Positions 1-9,151 of a stretch of 64,000 nt of DNA are shown here, piece by piece. Positions within the stretch are counted from its first letter, which is position 1, and the number at the start of each line of letters is the position of its first letter. The DNA is from Anaerolineaceae bacterium UBA2274. GTDB lineage: Bacteria > Chloroflexota > Anaerolineae > Anaerolineales > Anaerolineaceae. The position numbers and the translations under genes are program-made. The stretch is from contig DDWY01000017.1 in assembly GCA_002347705.1 (NCBI GenBank), positions 30,377 to 94,376 on the forward strand, read 5' to 3'. The notes under the pieces are model-generated. The model was not told where the DNA came from, did no database searches, and saw only the letters and a program-made list of their open reading frames with translations.

Positions 1-627
1 GATCTGGACCTGATCATCCTTGCCCGCGGTGGCGGCTCGATTGAGGATTTGTGGTCATTCAATGATGAAGCCGTCGCTTACGCCATCCGCGCCTCGCACG
101 TGCCAGTCATCTCGGGCGTGGGGCACGAAACGGACTTCACCATCGCCGATTTCGCAGCCGACCTGCGCGCCCCCACCCCCACAGCCGCAGCCGAACTTGC
201 TACCCCGATTACCAGTGCTGACCTGGCAGCGGAGCTTCTCGCCATCCGACAAAATCTGAACCTCAACCTCAAAACCAGGTTGAGCAATTTGCGTCAGGAC
301 TTGCTGCTTGCAGAAAACCGCTTGCAGCGTCACTCTCCGGCACAGCGAGTGCGCACTTACCTTCAATCTCAGGACGAAACACGCGAGCGTCTCGAGCGCG
401 CCATGCGCCACTATCTTGCCGAGCGTCAGCTCAAACTGCAAAACCAGCTTGCCCGCCTGGAAAGCGTGAGCCCAATGGCAGTGCTCAGGCGCGGCTTTGC
501 CATCGTCAGCGACGCCCAGACCCACCAACTGATTTCGCGCCGCGATCAGACCAATCCAAACCAATCCATCCAGATCCAGTTGAGCGATGGCAAAATTGCC
601 GCAACTATCTCAGGAGATAACTCATGA
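1..627 (+). CDS. xseA: Exodeoxyribonuclease VII large subunit, C-terminal part (5' end outside window)
   Basis: This is the C-terminal 208 residues of the catalytic subunit of exonuclease VII, which degrades single-stranded DNA from both ends in DNA repair. The frame is open from base 1, and the protein begins with the family signature [13 protein letters not shown] followed by FN. The motif [13 protein letters not shown] follows. After that comes a long charged helical region (about residues 75-150), expected to be the coiled coil that binds XseB, and the terminal LxRGFAIV segment. The stop overlaps the xseB start (ATGA), so the two subunits are translationally coupled. The start codon lies upstream of the window. 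Confidence 0.95.
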   Translation, partial: DLDLIILARGGGSIEDLWSFNDEAVAYAIRASHVPVISGVGHETDFTIADFAADLRAPTPTAAAELATPITSADLAAELLAIRQNLNLNLKTRLSNLRQDLLLAENRLQRHSPAQRVRTYLQSQDETRERLERAMRHYLAERQLKLQNQLARLESVSPMAVLRRGFAIVSDAQTHQLISRRDQTNPNQSIQIQLSDGKIAATISGDNS

Positions 628-845
628 CCGACCAATCCACACCCAGTTTTGAAACTGCCTTTGCCTCCCTGCAGCAGATCATCACCCAGCTCGAAAATAC
701 TGAACTGCCGCTGGAGGAAGCACTGAAACTGTATGAAGAAGGCAAACGCCTGAGCGACATCTGCAGCCAACTGCTGGAGACCGCTCAATTACGCGTGGAA
801 ACGCTTAGCTCGACCACTTCATCCGTGGATGGTGAGTCGGCGTGA
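624..845 (+). CDS. xseB: Exodeoxyribonuclease VII small subunit
   Basis: A 73-residue protein that forms the helical small subunit of exonuclease VII. The core reads [16 protein letters not shown], then [17 protein letters not shown], which is the XseB pattern of two helices joined by a short turn. Length is typical for the family. Its ATG overlaps the xseA stop by four bases, and its stop overlaps the GTG start of the next gene, so the three genes form one tight transcription unit. Confidence 0.95.
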   Translation: MTDQSTPSFETAFASLQQIITQLENTELPLEEALKLYEEGKRLSDICSQLLETAQLRVETLSSTTSSVDGESA

Positions 846-1309
846 ACTTTTTAAGTTTCTTCACCAATCCGGTTGGTATCTCAACCATGCTTAGCTGGAT
901 CCTGGCACAGTTGATCAAAGTGCCGGTTGAGTACCTGCGCTACAAACGCTGGGACTGGACGCTGCTGTTGAACGCCGGAGGTATGCCCTCTTCGCACTCC
1001 GCGCTGATGACCGCCGTTGCGACTTCCATAGGACTAAACGCGGGTTGGGACAGCCCGATGTTCGCCCTGGCACTCGCGATTGCTGGTATCGTGGTATACG
1101 ATGCAACAGGGGTCCGCCGCCAGGCAGGCTTGCATGCTGAACGCATCAATCAGATTGTGCGCGAGCTGCTGCATTTGAAGAAACTGGAGGAGGACCAGGT
1201 CTCCTACCTGCGGGAAATCATCGGTCACACTCCTGGCGAAGCCGTCGCGGGTGTGTTTTGTGGGATAGTGATTGCTTTCGCGGTGCAGTGGATCATGGTT
1301 TGGCGCTGA
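842..1309 (+). CDS. Divergent PAP2 family (DUF212, YuiD-like) membrane protein
   Basis: A 155-residue integral membrane protein of the DUF212 family, distantly related to PAP2 phosphatases. It shows the family blocks GGMPSSHSALMTA (about residues 46-58) and DATGVRRQAGLHA (about 84-96), with hydrophobic segments at the N-terminus, near 65-83 and at the C-terminus. The Ser-His pair in PSSH corresponds to the PAP2 catalytic region. The real substrate is not known for this family. The start is GTG, overlapping the xseB stop (GTGA), so it is probably co-transcribed with xseAB, although no functional tie is obvious. Confidence 0.85.
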   Translation: MNFLSFFTNPVGISTMLSWILAQLIKVPVEYLRYKRWDWTLLLNAGGMPSSHSALMTAVATSIGLNAGWDSPMFALALAIAGIVVYDATGVRRQAGLHAERINQIVRELLHLKKLEEDQVSYLREIIGHTPGEAVAGVFCGIVIAFAVQWIMVWR

Positions 1310-1418
1310 TGCTGTTAGTTAGTTGCCATTGCGAGCATCCTTTGCGTCACGCAGGGTACTATTTCGTAAGCAATCTAAACTGATGACGGCTTCAGTCCTT
1401 GCGAATCCTTTTTTAATC

Positions 1419-2581
1419 TGTCATTGCGAGCGGTTTCTGACATTGCAAGCGCAGCGAAGCAATCTAAACTGTAGGCGCACCGTAAAGGTCAGTCTTTAGA
1501 TAGATACCGCAATATTCCCGCAACTTCCCAGATTTGAGATTGCCGCGACCTTTGCCAAATCTCTACCCTTTTCATCCATCACATCCTGTTGGCAAAGGTC
1601 TCGCAATGACAGGCGAGGGGTTATTGTCATTGGAAACGCAGCGAAGCAATCTAAACTGTAGACGTTTTCTGTCATTGCGAGCCTCTTTTGCGAAGCAATC
1701 TAAAATGATAACCCTCGACAAAATTCAACCATTGGATAGATACCGCAATATTTCTGCAACTTCCCAGATTTGAGATTGCCGCGACCTTTGCCAAAGCACC
1801 ACCCCTTTAACCTATCGTCCTACTGGCAAAGATCTCGCAATAACAGGTGTGTGGTTTTCTGTCATTGCAAGCGAAGCAATTTAAAATGCGGGCGGTTTCT
1901 GTCATTGCGAGCGCAGCGAAGCAATCTAAACTGTAGGCGCACCGTAAAGGTCAGTCTTTAGATAGATACCGCAATATTCCCGCAACTTCCCAGATTTGAG
2001 ATTGCCGCGACCTTTGCCAAAGCATCACCCATTTCAACTCTATCATCCTGCTGGCAAAGGTCTCGCAATGACAGGTTAGCGATACCCGCATCAACCATCT
2101 CAACATCCGGACAAAGGTCTCGCAATGACAGGCGAAGGGTTATTGTCATTGCGAGCGAAGCAATCTAAACTGTAGGCGCACCGTAAAGGTCAGTCTTTGG
2201 ATCGATACCGCAATAATCCCGCAACTTCCCAGATTTGAGATTGCCACGACCGTTGCCAAAGCACTGCCTTTTTCATCCATTACTTCCTGCTGGCAAAGGT
2301 CTCGCAATGACAGGTATGTGGCAGGCATGACTATCAGCCTTCGGTGAGTTTTACTGTGATCGCGAACCTCTTTTGCTAAGCAATCTAAAATGCAGGCGGC
2401 TACTGTCATCGCGAGCCTCTTTTGCGAAGCAATCTAAATTATTGGCACATCACGAAACTTAACCACTGGATAGATACCGCAATGTTCCCTCAACTTCCCA
2501 GATTTGAGATTGCCACGACCTTTGCCAAAGCACCACCCCCTCAACCTTCACAGCCTATGGGCAAAGGTCTCGCAATGACAG
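1419..2581. repeat. Array of five 170-195 bp inverted-end repeats
   Basis: Five head-to-tail copies lie at about 1419-1612, 1670-1846, 1900-2074, 2144-2313 and 2404-2581. Each begins TGTCATTGCGAG, followed shortly by GAAGCAATCTAAA, and ends GGTCTCGCAATGACAG, so the two ends are inverted repeats. Internal blocks such as GATAGATACCGCAATATTCC and ACTTCCCAGATTTGAGATTG are shared. Copies at 1419 and 1900 are nearly identical over more than 120 bases. Partial copies continue to about 2690. The open frames here are artefacts of the repeat. No transposase is encoded, so these are non-autonomous, MITE- or REP-like units. The whole gap 1310-2708 holds no gene I can support. Confidence 0.85.
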
Positions 2582-2708
2582 GTGTGTGTTACCTGCATCG
2601 ACCATCTCAACATCCAGACAAAAGCCTCCCAATGACAGGTGTGTATTATCCGCATCAAGCATCATAGCCTGCTGGCAAAGGTCTCACAATACCAGCTACA
2701 TGTTATTG

Positions 2709-3584
2709 CTAATCACCCAAATCCAGGTAAATCACACCCAGGGCATAGCCGAGCTTGGAAGGGCTCCGCAGGGCTGCCCGCTGAAGGCTCGTCTGCTGGG
2801 GATAATCTGCTTTCCGCCGGAAGCGCCTGCCGAAGATACGCTCCATAGCCTGAGTGTCATCCCCCGTTTGACTGATCACATCAAAATTCTTTACAAAACC
2901 CAAAATCCGGCTGTCAGAAGGAAGCAGATCCTTCAAACCTGAGTGCAACAACCACGAATAGCACACCATCGCCCGGAATTGCGTCCCTGGGAAAACATCT
3001 TCAAAGAAACCACTTGCCATCTGCAGCGACTCAGCCACACGCTCCTGCGCCAGATCTGCCCCGTGTTGGATGTGCACATTCAACACGGGCACGCCCGCCG
3101 GCAGCCTGGATTTCTGAGAATCAGTAACCACAAAAAACGGACTTCCGTTCTTGTGGCTTTCCAAGTAAAACATCTTGGTCGGCTGATACTGCAGCACACC
3201 CAGCTTGAAAATCTGCACGCTTATCAAATGCCGCAGCCAGATGCAATCCGCGCGGCTCAGTCCGATTTTGGCGGTTTGTTGGTAAAACAAGCGCTGCCGC
3301 AAGGTAACATCGCTGAATGTATCTGTTATTATCCCCGCTGGAACACCAAGAGCCTCATACTCGCCCCGAATCTCAGCCAACTTCCAGACGAGCACCGCCA
3401 ACCTGCCCAGCGGATGCAAGCGGCAGATTGGAAAGTCCGGTACTTCGCCCTCGTAAGCGCTCTCCGCCAAGGCCACCATCTGGCGCAAGTGCCGCTGAGC
3501 GTAGCCAATGACCGATGCATCAGCCTCCTCGCCTAAAGCAAGGCTTGCTAATTCTTTCTGGAAAGCGAGAGGGAGCTCAACCAT
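2709..3584 (-). CDS. Acyltransferase domain-containing protein (DUF5596-like)
   Basis: A 291-residue cytoplasmic protein resembling the two-domain acyltransferase-like family found in Firmicutes and Chloroflexota. The N-terminal half is helical, with a central block HPLGRLAVLVWKL. The second half resembles a GNAT-type fold, with VLNVHIQHG, then CYSWLLHSGLKDLLPSDS, and TSLQRAALR near the C-terminus. These match family features I recall, but the substrate is unknown. The start was set at ATG 3584. An upstream in-frame TTG would add 27 residues that look non-coding. It stands alone between the repeat array and murJ, on the same strand as murJ. Confidence 0.65.
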   Translation of the reverse strand: MVELPLAFQKELASLALGEEADASVIGYAQRHLRQMVALAESAYEGEVPDFPICRLHPLGRLAVLVWKLAEIRGEYEALGVPAGIITDTFSDVTLRQRLFYQQTAKIGLSRADCIWLRHLISVQIFKLGVLQYQPTKMFYLESHKNGSPFFVVTDSQKSRLPAGVPVLNVHIQHGADLAQERVAESLQMASGFFEDVFPGTQFRAMVCYSWLLHSGLKDLLPSDSRILGFVKNFDVISQTGDDTQAMERIFGRRFRRKADYPQQTSLQRAALRSPSKLGYALGVIYLDLGD

Positions 3585-3676
3585 TCTTGCCAGACAAGGT
3601 TGATTTCTTACATTTTTCAGGGCAGACACAGGGGTCTGCCCCCACGAAAGCCACCTCTCCCTCAACCCCCCAGTTG

Positions 3677-3702
3677 TAGGGGTAACCCCCCGTGGTTACC
3701 CG
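3677..3702. repeat. Dispersed GGGGTAACC/GGTTACCC palindrome, copy 1
   Basis: A short inverted repeat, GGGGTAACC then GGTTACCC with a six-base centre, preceded by GTA. The same unit occurs at 24479-24505 and 24661-24687 with a different centre. It lies upstream of the acyltransferase-like gene. The arms can form an eight-base-pair hairpin. Function unknown. Confidence 0.7.
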
Positions 3703-3850
3703 TGTAGACAGCATAGACAGGGTGGCCTTTACGACCCAAGAAAATCTGCTTGAAAGATAAAAGGAAATGCTCACACAAACGCCATATAAGCCTTCATTGT
3801 TCAACCATTTGATGCGAATACTGACCAACTGGTCAGATTTTGCAATACTT

Positions 3851-5503
3851 TCAGCCTTTTTCAGCCAGCTTGCCTTTTATTTTCAATAAGATTGCATCCA
3901 ACTCCGGCACTTTCAACAGCTTCAGCATCACGCCGTAAACCAGCACCCCCAACATAACTCCCACAGCTAACACCAACAATTTGTTTAAGTTCCCGAACAG
4001 TGTCATCCATCCGAACAGCACCAAGCCCATCATAATGCTGCCAGTTAGAGCCAGCGCACCAGTCCGCAAGATTTGCTTCCCACCAACTCCATGTAAGCGC
4101 CGGCGCATGATCGCAAACAAAACCAGGCATTCCACCGCGGTGGCTGTAGTGTTTGCCAGCGCCAGACCTCCCAAAGGCAGCCAGCCTATCTGGCTGAAAA
4201 GCCGGGAGAAGAAAAAGGAAAGCAGAATGTTGCCCGTCATCGCCGCGACCCCAACCAGAACCGGGGTTTTGGTGTCGTGCATGGCGTAAAAAGCGCGGCT
4301 CAACACTTCCACCAGGCTGTGCCCGGTCAGCCCAAGGGCATACCAGAGCAGCGCCCAGGCAACCATCTGGGTGGATGTGGCATCGAAGCTGCCGCGTTCG
4401 TACAAAACCCGCACCAGTGGCACACGCAGAAAGACAAGCCCAATCGTAGCAGGCAGTGCCAACAGAAGCATAACACGCACAATGCTTGAAAGAGTCTGGC
4501 GAAAGTCCTCAAATTTTCCCAGTTCCACCTGCGCTGAGAGCGTCGGCAGCGAAGCCGTGCCAGCGGACTGCGCAATCGCCGCCTGAGGCATCAACATCAG
4601 TGTAAACGCCCAGGTGAGCGCACTTGCGGATCCTGCCCCAAGCGAGAGGCTAATGATGGTGTTTGCAACAAAATTCAACTGCACGATGCCTGCCCCAAAA
4701 ATCCGCGGCAGCATCAGGCGCAGCACTTTGCGCACCGGATCGTCCCTGAAACCTGCTGCCAATTCGTAATTACGGGCAGGCAGGCGCAAGAGCGCCGGCA
4801 ATTGCAGCAACAAATGCCCGGCTGCGCCAATCACGGTGCCGATCGCGAGGCGCTCGATTCCCCAGGAGGCTGGCAGCAGCCATACCCCCAGGATGATGCC
4901 AAAAGAATAGGCTGCAGGTGCCAACGCCGGCCAAAGGAAGACCTGGTGGGCGTTCAGCATGCCCATCACCAAACCGCTGATCCCAAAAATGATCACCGTT
5001 GGCAGCATGATGCGCAGCAGGCGAGCCGTCTCAGCCACTTGCGCGGCGTTCGATTCCGGCACAAGCGCGAACAATCCGCGCTCAACCAAAAATGGCGCAA
5101 ATATCCACATCAGGGTTGAAGCCAAAATCAGGACGATCAAAACCGAGTTCACCACCCCCGAAGCCAAGCGCCAGGCGCCTTTTTGATCCTTACGCGTCAA
5201 GTAACCTGTAAACATCGGGATAAAAGCTGAACCCAGAGCGCCCCCAGCCGTAAGGTTGAAGAGCAGCTCGGTCACGCGGTTGGCAGCGTTGAACGAATCG
5301 AGGGAAACACTGGTGCCAAAAGCATGCGAAACAACCATGCCGCGTACTATCCCCACCATCGTGCTAAGAATATAAGCAATCATCACGATTCCAGCCGCGC
5401 GCGCAATCTGCCGCCCAGCCTGAGCACTCCCAGTGTCGCTTAGATCCAAGGGCTTTTGGAGTTTTTCAGGATTATTCACGCCCAGCATCCTTATTTTCTT
5501 CAT
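3851..5503 (-). CDS. murJ: Lipid II flippase MurJ
   Basis: An integral membrane protein of about 550 residues of the MurJ/MviN family, which moves the peptidoglycan precursor lipid II across the cytoplasmic membrane. The N-terminal part has the family block IVRGMVVSHAFGTS, followed by LFNLTAGGALGSAFIPMF. The rest is a run of about 14 hydrophobic segments, ending in a short basic tail. Three in-frame ATGs lie close together. The one at 5503 has AGAGG nine bases upstream and was chosen; 5488 is possible. Either way the 5' end overlaps the 3' end of mazG, so the two genes are probably co-transcribed. Confidence 0.9.
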   Translation of the reverse strand: MKKIRMLGVNNPEKLQKPLDLSDTGSAQAGRQIARAAGIVMIAYILSTMVGIVRGMVVSHAFGTSVSLDSFNAANRVTELLFNLTAGGALGSAFIPMFTGYLTRKDQKGAWRLASGVVNSVLIVLILASTLMWIFAPFLVERGLFALVPESNAAQVAETARLLRIMLPTVIIFGISGLVMGMLNAHQVFLWPALAPAAYSFGIILGVWLLPASWGIERLAIGTVIGAAGHLLLQLPALLRLPARNYELAAGFRDDPVRKVLRLMLPRIFGAGIVQLNFVANTIISLSLGAGSASALTWAFTLMLMPQAAIAQSAGTASLPTLSAQVELGKFEDFRQTLSSIVRVMLLLALPATIGLVFLRVPLVRVLYERGSFDATSTQMVAWALLWYALGLTGHSLVEVLSRAFYAMHDTKTPVLVGVAAMTGNILLSFFFSRLFSQIGWLPLGGLALANTTATAVECLVLFAIMRRRLHGVGGKQILRTGALALTGSIMMGLVLFGWMTLFGNLNKLLVLAVGVMLGVLVYGVMLKLLKVPELDAILLKIKGKLAEKG

Positions 5504-6962
5504 TCCTGAAAGCCTCTTTGGCAGCCTCCCAAAGCTGATCCATTTCCTCAAAACTCAACTGATCCACGCTTTTGCCCTTCTCTGCAGCCTTCTTCTCGAT
5601 GTAGGCAAAGCGTTTGCGGAAGCGCATGTTAGTTTCGCGCAGGGCAATTTCAGGGTCAACCTTGAGCCAGCGCACCAAATTGACCACCGCGAAGAGCACA
5701 TCTCCGGCTTCGGATTGTCTCTCCTCATCGGTTTGGGCGTCCCGCAGTTCGCCCAGTTCTTCATGCACTTTGGCAATGACCGGTTCGATGGTGTGCCAGT
5801 CAAATCCTACACGTTTTGCCCGGCGTTGGATCTGGTTCGCCTGCGAAAGCGCCGGCAGGCTGAGGGGGACACCATCCAGCATGCCCTTGTGACTCTCGCC
5901 ATTGCTTTTGCGCTCATCCGCCTTGATCTTTTCCCAATTGGTAAGCACATTTTCCACTGAATCCACGTTTATATCCGAAAAGACATGTGGGTGGCGCCGG
6001 ACGAGCTTGGCATTGATGCCCTTCAGAACATCACTCATGAGGAAGTCTTCGTCCTCAGTCGCAATCTGGGCATGCAAACCAATCTGCAGCAGCAGATCGC
6101 CAAGTTCTTCACGCAGGTGCTGGCTATCTTCCTGGTCCAGGGCTTCCAAGACCTCGTACGCCTCCTCCAACAGATAGGGGCGCAGGCTCAGATGGGTCTG
6201 TTCGCGGTCCCAGGGGCAGCCATCATGGCGGCGTAAGCGGGCGATGATCTGCAGGAAGTCTTCAAAAGACGTGCCCTGGCTTAAGGGCGGCAGGTACAGG
6301 CAGCTCAGCATGCCCAGGTGGACGGACTGATCAATCTCATAAAGCGCTAACTTCTCGACGATCTCGTCTGAAGTGCCGGCGTTGTGCACCAGCATCACGG
6401 GATGCTCCTGGGGGTAAGTTGCCATGAGGGTCAGCTTGAGCTCGCTGGCTTCAAAGCTGCTTTCCAACTGCGAAATGATGGCCGGGATGGTCGGGGGAAA
6501 GGAGGGTACTTCAAGGCTGGCCAGGTGCAGCGCTTCTGCCAGCACCATCTGCGGATGCGGGTCGATTCCCAGCGCCGAACAGACCGGTTCGATGAAACTG
6601 AGGCCGTCGATCAGCCGGATTGGCAAATCGCTGGCTTCAACCGCTTTCATGAGTTCACTGACGGTCTCCTCAGCCACAAAGGGGCTGCCGGGCACCCCGT
6701 AGGTCACGCCTTGCTCGCGTCTGCCCAGTTCCATGACCTGCTGGACGATCATCTCGAGGACTTCACCGATATCATCCTTGGAATCGTAGATCTCATCAAA
6801 ACTACGCACCCCTAAGCCTTCCGGCAGTCCGGCTACCGCCGGGTGGAACTTCGTCCGCAGCCAGATCTCACCACACTGCTCAAGGTGAGCCCAGGCTTCA
6901 CGGGTCAGGTATTCTGCCCCTGCGGGTCCTAATCCTACAATGGTTATTCCACGTCCAGTCAT
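5472..6962 (-). CDS. mazG: Tetrapyrrole methylase-like domain fused to MazG (YabN type)
   Basis: A 496-residue fusion. Residues 1-215 are a SAM-dependent tetrapyrrole methylase-like domain opening with ITIVGLGPAGAEYLT. Residues 220-496 are a full MazG nucleoside triphosphate pyrophosphohydrolase with two MazG halves. The first half carries CPWDREQTHLSL, then LLEEAYEVLEAL and LREELGDLLLQIGLHA, which include the metal-binding Glu/Asp residues. The second half has HEELGELRDA and EAGDVLFAVVN. This is the architecture of Bacillus YabN; MazG clears non-canonical nucleotides. The ATG at 6962 has AAGGAAG about eight bases upstream. The gene follows rpsI after a terminator and overlaps murJ. Confidence 0.92.
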   Translation of the reverse strand: MTGRGITIVGLGPAGAEYLTREAWAHLEQCGEIWLRTKFHPAVAGLPEGLGVRSFDEIYDSKDDIGEVLEMIVQQVMELGRREQGVTYGVPGSPFVAEETVSELMKAVEASDLPIRLIDGLSFIEPVCSALGIDPHPQMVLAEALHLASLEVPSFPPTIPAIISQLESSFEASELKLTLMATYPQEHPVMLVHNAGTSDEIVEKLALYEIDQSVHLGMLSCLYLPPLSQGTSFEDFLQIIARLRRHDGCPWDREQTHLSLRPYLLEEAYEVLEALDQEDSQHLREELGDLLLQIGLHAQIATEDEDFLMSDVLKGINAKLVRRHPHVFSDINVDSVENVLTNWEKIKADERKSNGESHKGMLDGVPLSLPALSQANQIQRRAKRVGFDWHTIEPVIAKVHEELGELRDAQTDEERQSEAGDVLFAVVNLVRWLKVDPEIALRETNMRFRKRFAYIEKKAAEKGKSVDQLSFEEMDQLWEAAKEAFRNEENKDAGRE

Positions 6963-6988
6963 CAAATCCGCTTCCTTAATAAACATGC

Positions 6989-7021
6989 AAAGGCTGCCCA
7001 GCTAAACTTGGGCAGCCTTTT
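6989..7021 (-). terminator. Hairpin at the 3' end of the ribosomal operon
   Basis: AAAGGCTGCCCA and TGGGCAGCCTTT pair perfectly over 12 bases around an eight-base loop. It lies between rpsI and mazG. On the minus strand it is followed by only a short T-run; on the plus strand by TTTTAATT. It probably attenuates or ends the ribosomal transcript before mazG. Confidence 0.75.
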
Positions 7022-7078
7022 AATTGTAACATTACCCGATTCCAACATACCAGGCAAACTGGCAGGTGGGATTCAAAA

Positions 7079-7471
7079 CTAACGCTTGGTGTAGGTCGGG
7101 GCCTTGCGGGCGCGCTTGAGACCTGGCTTCTTGCGTTCCTTAACACGGGCGTCGCGCGTCAGCAAACCCTCGGCGCGCAAGGCAGGACGCACAGTCTCAT
7201 CTGCGGTGACGAGTGCACGTGCCAAACCAAGTTTGACAGCGTCGCGTTGACCACTGATGCCGCCACCCTGTACTTTGACGGTGACATCAAAGGAGGATGC
7301 GCTCTGACCAGTGACTTCGATTGCGTTCAGGATCGCAGGGGCATCGCCAGCCCGCGGGAAGTAATCGGTCAGGGGTTTCTCATTGACTGTGAAAGTGCCG
7401 CTTCCGGGAAAAACCCGCACACGGGCAGTACTTTGTTTGCGTCGTCCAACTGCTTCTATGTATTGTGCCAT
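7079..7471 (-). CDS. rpsI: Small ribosomal subunit protein S9
   Basis: A 130-residue protein of the 30S head whose C-terminal tail reaches the P-site tRNA. It has the family opening EAVGRRKQSTARVRVFPG, the block GGGISGQRDAVKLGLARAL, and the diagnostic C-terminus RKAPTYTKR. Length is typical. It is the last gene of the long minus-strand operon, 12 bases after rplM, with AGAGG before its ATG. A terminator hairpin follows. Confidence 0.98.
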   Translation of the reverse strand: MAQYIEAVGRRKQSTARVRVFPGSGTFTVNEKPLTDYFPRAGDAPAILNAIEVTGQSASSFDVTVKVQGGGISGQRDAVKLGLARALVTADETVRPALRAEGLLTRDARVKERKKPGLKRARKAPTYTKR

Positions 7472-7483
7472 AATTCCTCTTTA

Positions 7484-7915
7484 CTACTTTTCAAAAATAG
7501 GCTGGGGGTCTTGACCCTGGTGGGGGTGTTCTGAGCCAGCATAAATTTTCAGATTATCAAGATAACGCGCTGTCAGCCGGTTCTTTGGGAGCATGCCGCG
7601 CACCGCAAAGCGGATAATGCGATCTGGATGGGTTTCGAGCTGTCGCTTGTAATCCACTGCTTTCAAACCACCGGGATAACCAGAGTGACGATAATACTTT
7701 TTCTCTTCTTCACGGGTTTGGTTAACGCTGATTTCGGCTGCATTAATGACTACCACATGGTCTCCGAGAACCACACCGGGGGTGTAATCCGGGCGATGTT
7801 TGCCAATTAATAGCCCTGCAATTTTGGTCGCCAGGCGACCAAGGGTTTGACCGGAGGCATCCACCAGATACCACTCTCCAGTCACGTTTCCTTTAGGAAT
7901 GTATGTTTTTTCCAC
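7484..7915 (-). CDS. rplM: Large ribosomal subunit protein L13
   Basis: A 143-residue early-assembly protein of the 50S subunit. It shows KTYIPKGN at the N-terminus, then WYLVDASGQTLGRLAT, GDHVVVINAAEI, RHSGYPGGLK and VRGMLPKN, all typical of L13. I set the start at the GTG at 7915, preceded by GGAG at eight bases and giving the usual VEKTYIPKG opening. A frame open further upstream adds 18 residues not seen in the family. It begins just past the truA stop and is coupled with rpsI, as in most bacteria. Confidence 0.95.
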   Translation of the reverse strand: MEKTYIPKGNVTGEWYLVDASGQTLGRLATKIAGLLIGKHRPDYTPGVVLGDHVVVINAAEISVNQTREEEKKYYRHSGYPGGLKAVDYKRQLETHPDRIIRFAVRGMLPKNRLTARYLDNLKIYAGSEHPHQGQDPQPIFEK

Positions 7916-7973
7916 TTCTACTTCTCCGTTTTCAAAATACATACCCGGCCTTGCAGGCTGGGCAAACAATCTT

Positions 7974-8717
7974 TTATTTATCCTCGTTAAAGGTCACTGC
8001 TTCCAGGGTCAGACCGCGGGCAGGAGCCAGGCTGACAATGCCAGTACTGCCACGTTCAAGCCCAAGCCGCACAGTCTCGACTGGCAGATCGCCAAGCCCG
8101 ATTCTTACCAAAACGTACACGATCCGCCGCACCATGTGATAGAGGAAAGCATTGCCCACAATCGTGAAGCTCATGCCATCATCCTCCTCAACCCAATCCG
8201 CCGAATAAATTCTGCGGATCGTGGTGCCGCCCTCTTTCAGCGCTTTGCCAAAAGCAATAAAATCGTGCTCTCCGAGCAGGTCTTTTGCTGCTGCTTGCAT
8301 TCGTGCAAGCTCCGGCTTTCGTTCAAGCCGCCAGGCGTACCTGTCGCGCAGGGGGTCACGCGCGGATTGCCAATAGAGCTGATAGCAATACTGGCGGTTA
8401 AGCGCATCGTAGCGGGGATGAAACTCCGCTGCCACCTGTGCCACGCTTTGCACCGCAATATCTGCTGGCAAGAAGGCATTCAATGCATTTTCCAGGTCCT
8501 TATCGGGGTGGTTCCAATCCAAATTGAAACTGATCACCTGCCCCCTGGCGTGCACACCGCTATCGGTGCGCCCCGAGGGCATAATTGCCCTGCCCTGCCA
8601 TCCCAGCCGCTGAAGAGCTCCCTCGAAGGTTGCCTGGACGCTGGCTTTGATTGCCTGCCTTTGAAAGCCGTTGTAATTCGTGCCGTCGTAAGCGAGGATA
8701 AGTTTGTAATGTGCCAT
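7974..8717 (-). CDS. truA: tRNA pseudouridine(38-40) synthase TruA
   Basis: A 247-residue enzyme that makes pseudouridine at positions 38-40 of the tRNA anticodon arm. The catalytic aspartate is Asp52 in GRTDSGVHARGQV. The N-terminus LAYDGTNYNGFQRQ and the C-terminal block GNAFLYHMVRRIV are also diagnostic. It lies inside the ribosomal operon between rplQ and rplM, a common arrangement, so its level is probably tied to ribosome output. Confidence 0.97.
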   Translation of the reverse strand: MAHYKLILAYDGTNYNGFQRQAIKASVQATFEGALQRLGWQGRAIMPSGRTDSGVHARGQVISFNLDWNHPDKDLENALNAFLPADIAVQSVAQVAAEFHPRYDALNRQYCYQLYWQSARDPLRDRYAWRLERKPELARMQAAAKDLLGEHDFIAFGKALKEGGTTIRRIYSADWVEEDDGMSFTIVGNAFLYHMVRRIVYVLVRIGLGDLPVETVRLGLERGSTGIVSLAPARGLTLEAVTFNEDK

Positions 8718-8761
8718 GCCTTTCGCTTTCTCGTGAAAGGCTAATCTTTCTACTCGACTGC

Positions 8762-9145
8762 CTACTCGCTCACCAGCTCAAGCAGCACCATCTCGGCATT
8801 GTCACCGAGCCTGGGACCAAGTTTGAGCAGACGCGTGTAGCCGCCCTTGCGGGTTGTAAAACGCGGAGCGATATCATCGAATAACTTCTTTACAATTTCG
8901 TTGCTGTTGTTGCCAAGGCTGGCTGCGACCTGCCGGCGTGCGTTCATCTTCAGGATGTCGTCGCCTTTTTGTGCGTTGCGTGCCAGCGTGATCAACTTTT
9001 CAGCATCTGGCTGAATGGACTTTGCCTTCGCCAGGGTGGTCTCTATCTTTTCATGCTCGAACAGTTGTTTGATCATGGTCTTCCGCATGGAAGTGCGATG
9101 ACCCATACTTCTGTTGAGTCGGTATCCTTTAACTTGATGCCGCAT
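8762..9145 (-). CDS. rplQ: Large ribosomal subunit protein L17
   Basis: A 127-residue protein near the peptide exit tunnel. It shows MRHQVKGYRLNRSMGHR, then the helix KTMIKQLFEHEKIETTLAKA and the C-terminal GGYTRLLKLGPRLGDNA. The family core without extra domains is present. It directly follows rpoA (six-base gap), the conserved rpoA-rplQ pair. Confidence 0.98.
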   Translation of the reverse strand: MRHQVKGYRLNRSMGHRTSMRKTMIKQLFEHEKIETTLAKAKSIQPDAEKLITLARNAQKGDDILKMNARRQVAASLGNNSNEIVKKLFDDIAPRFTTRKGGYTRLLKLGPRLGDNAEMVLLELVSE

Positions 9146-9151
9146 ATTCTC

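Noticed and set aside
1310..2708. CRISPR array in the repeat region
   Set aside because: Repeat units are 170-195 bp with inverted ends and variable length; there are no short regular repeats with unique spacers and no cas genes.
1534..2942. Small open frames in the repeat array
   Set aside because: They repeat with the array, have no ribosome sites and no natural protein composition.
7899..8744. Plus-strand open frame opposite truA
   Set aside because: Shadow of TruA and L13, whose motifs are all present on the other strand.
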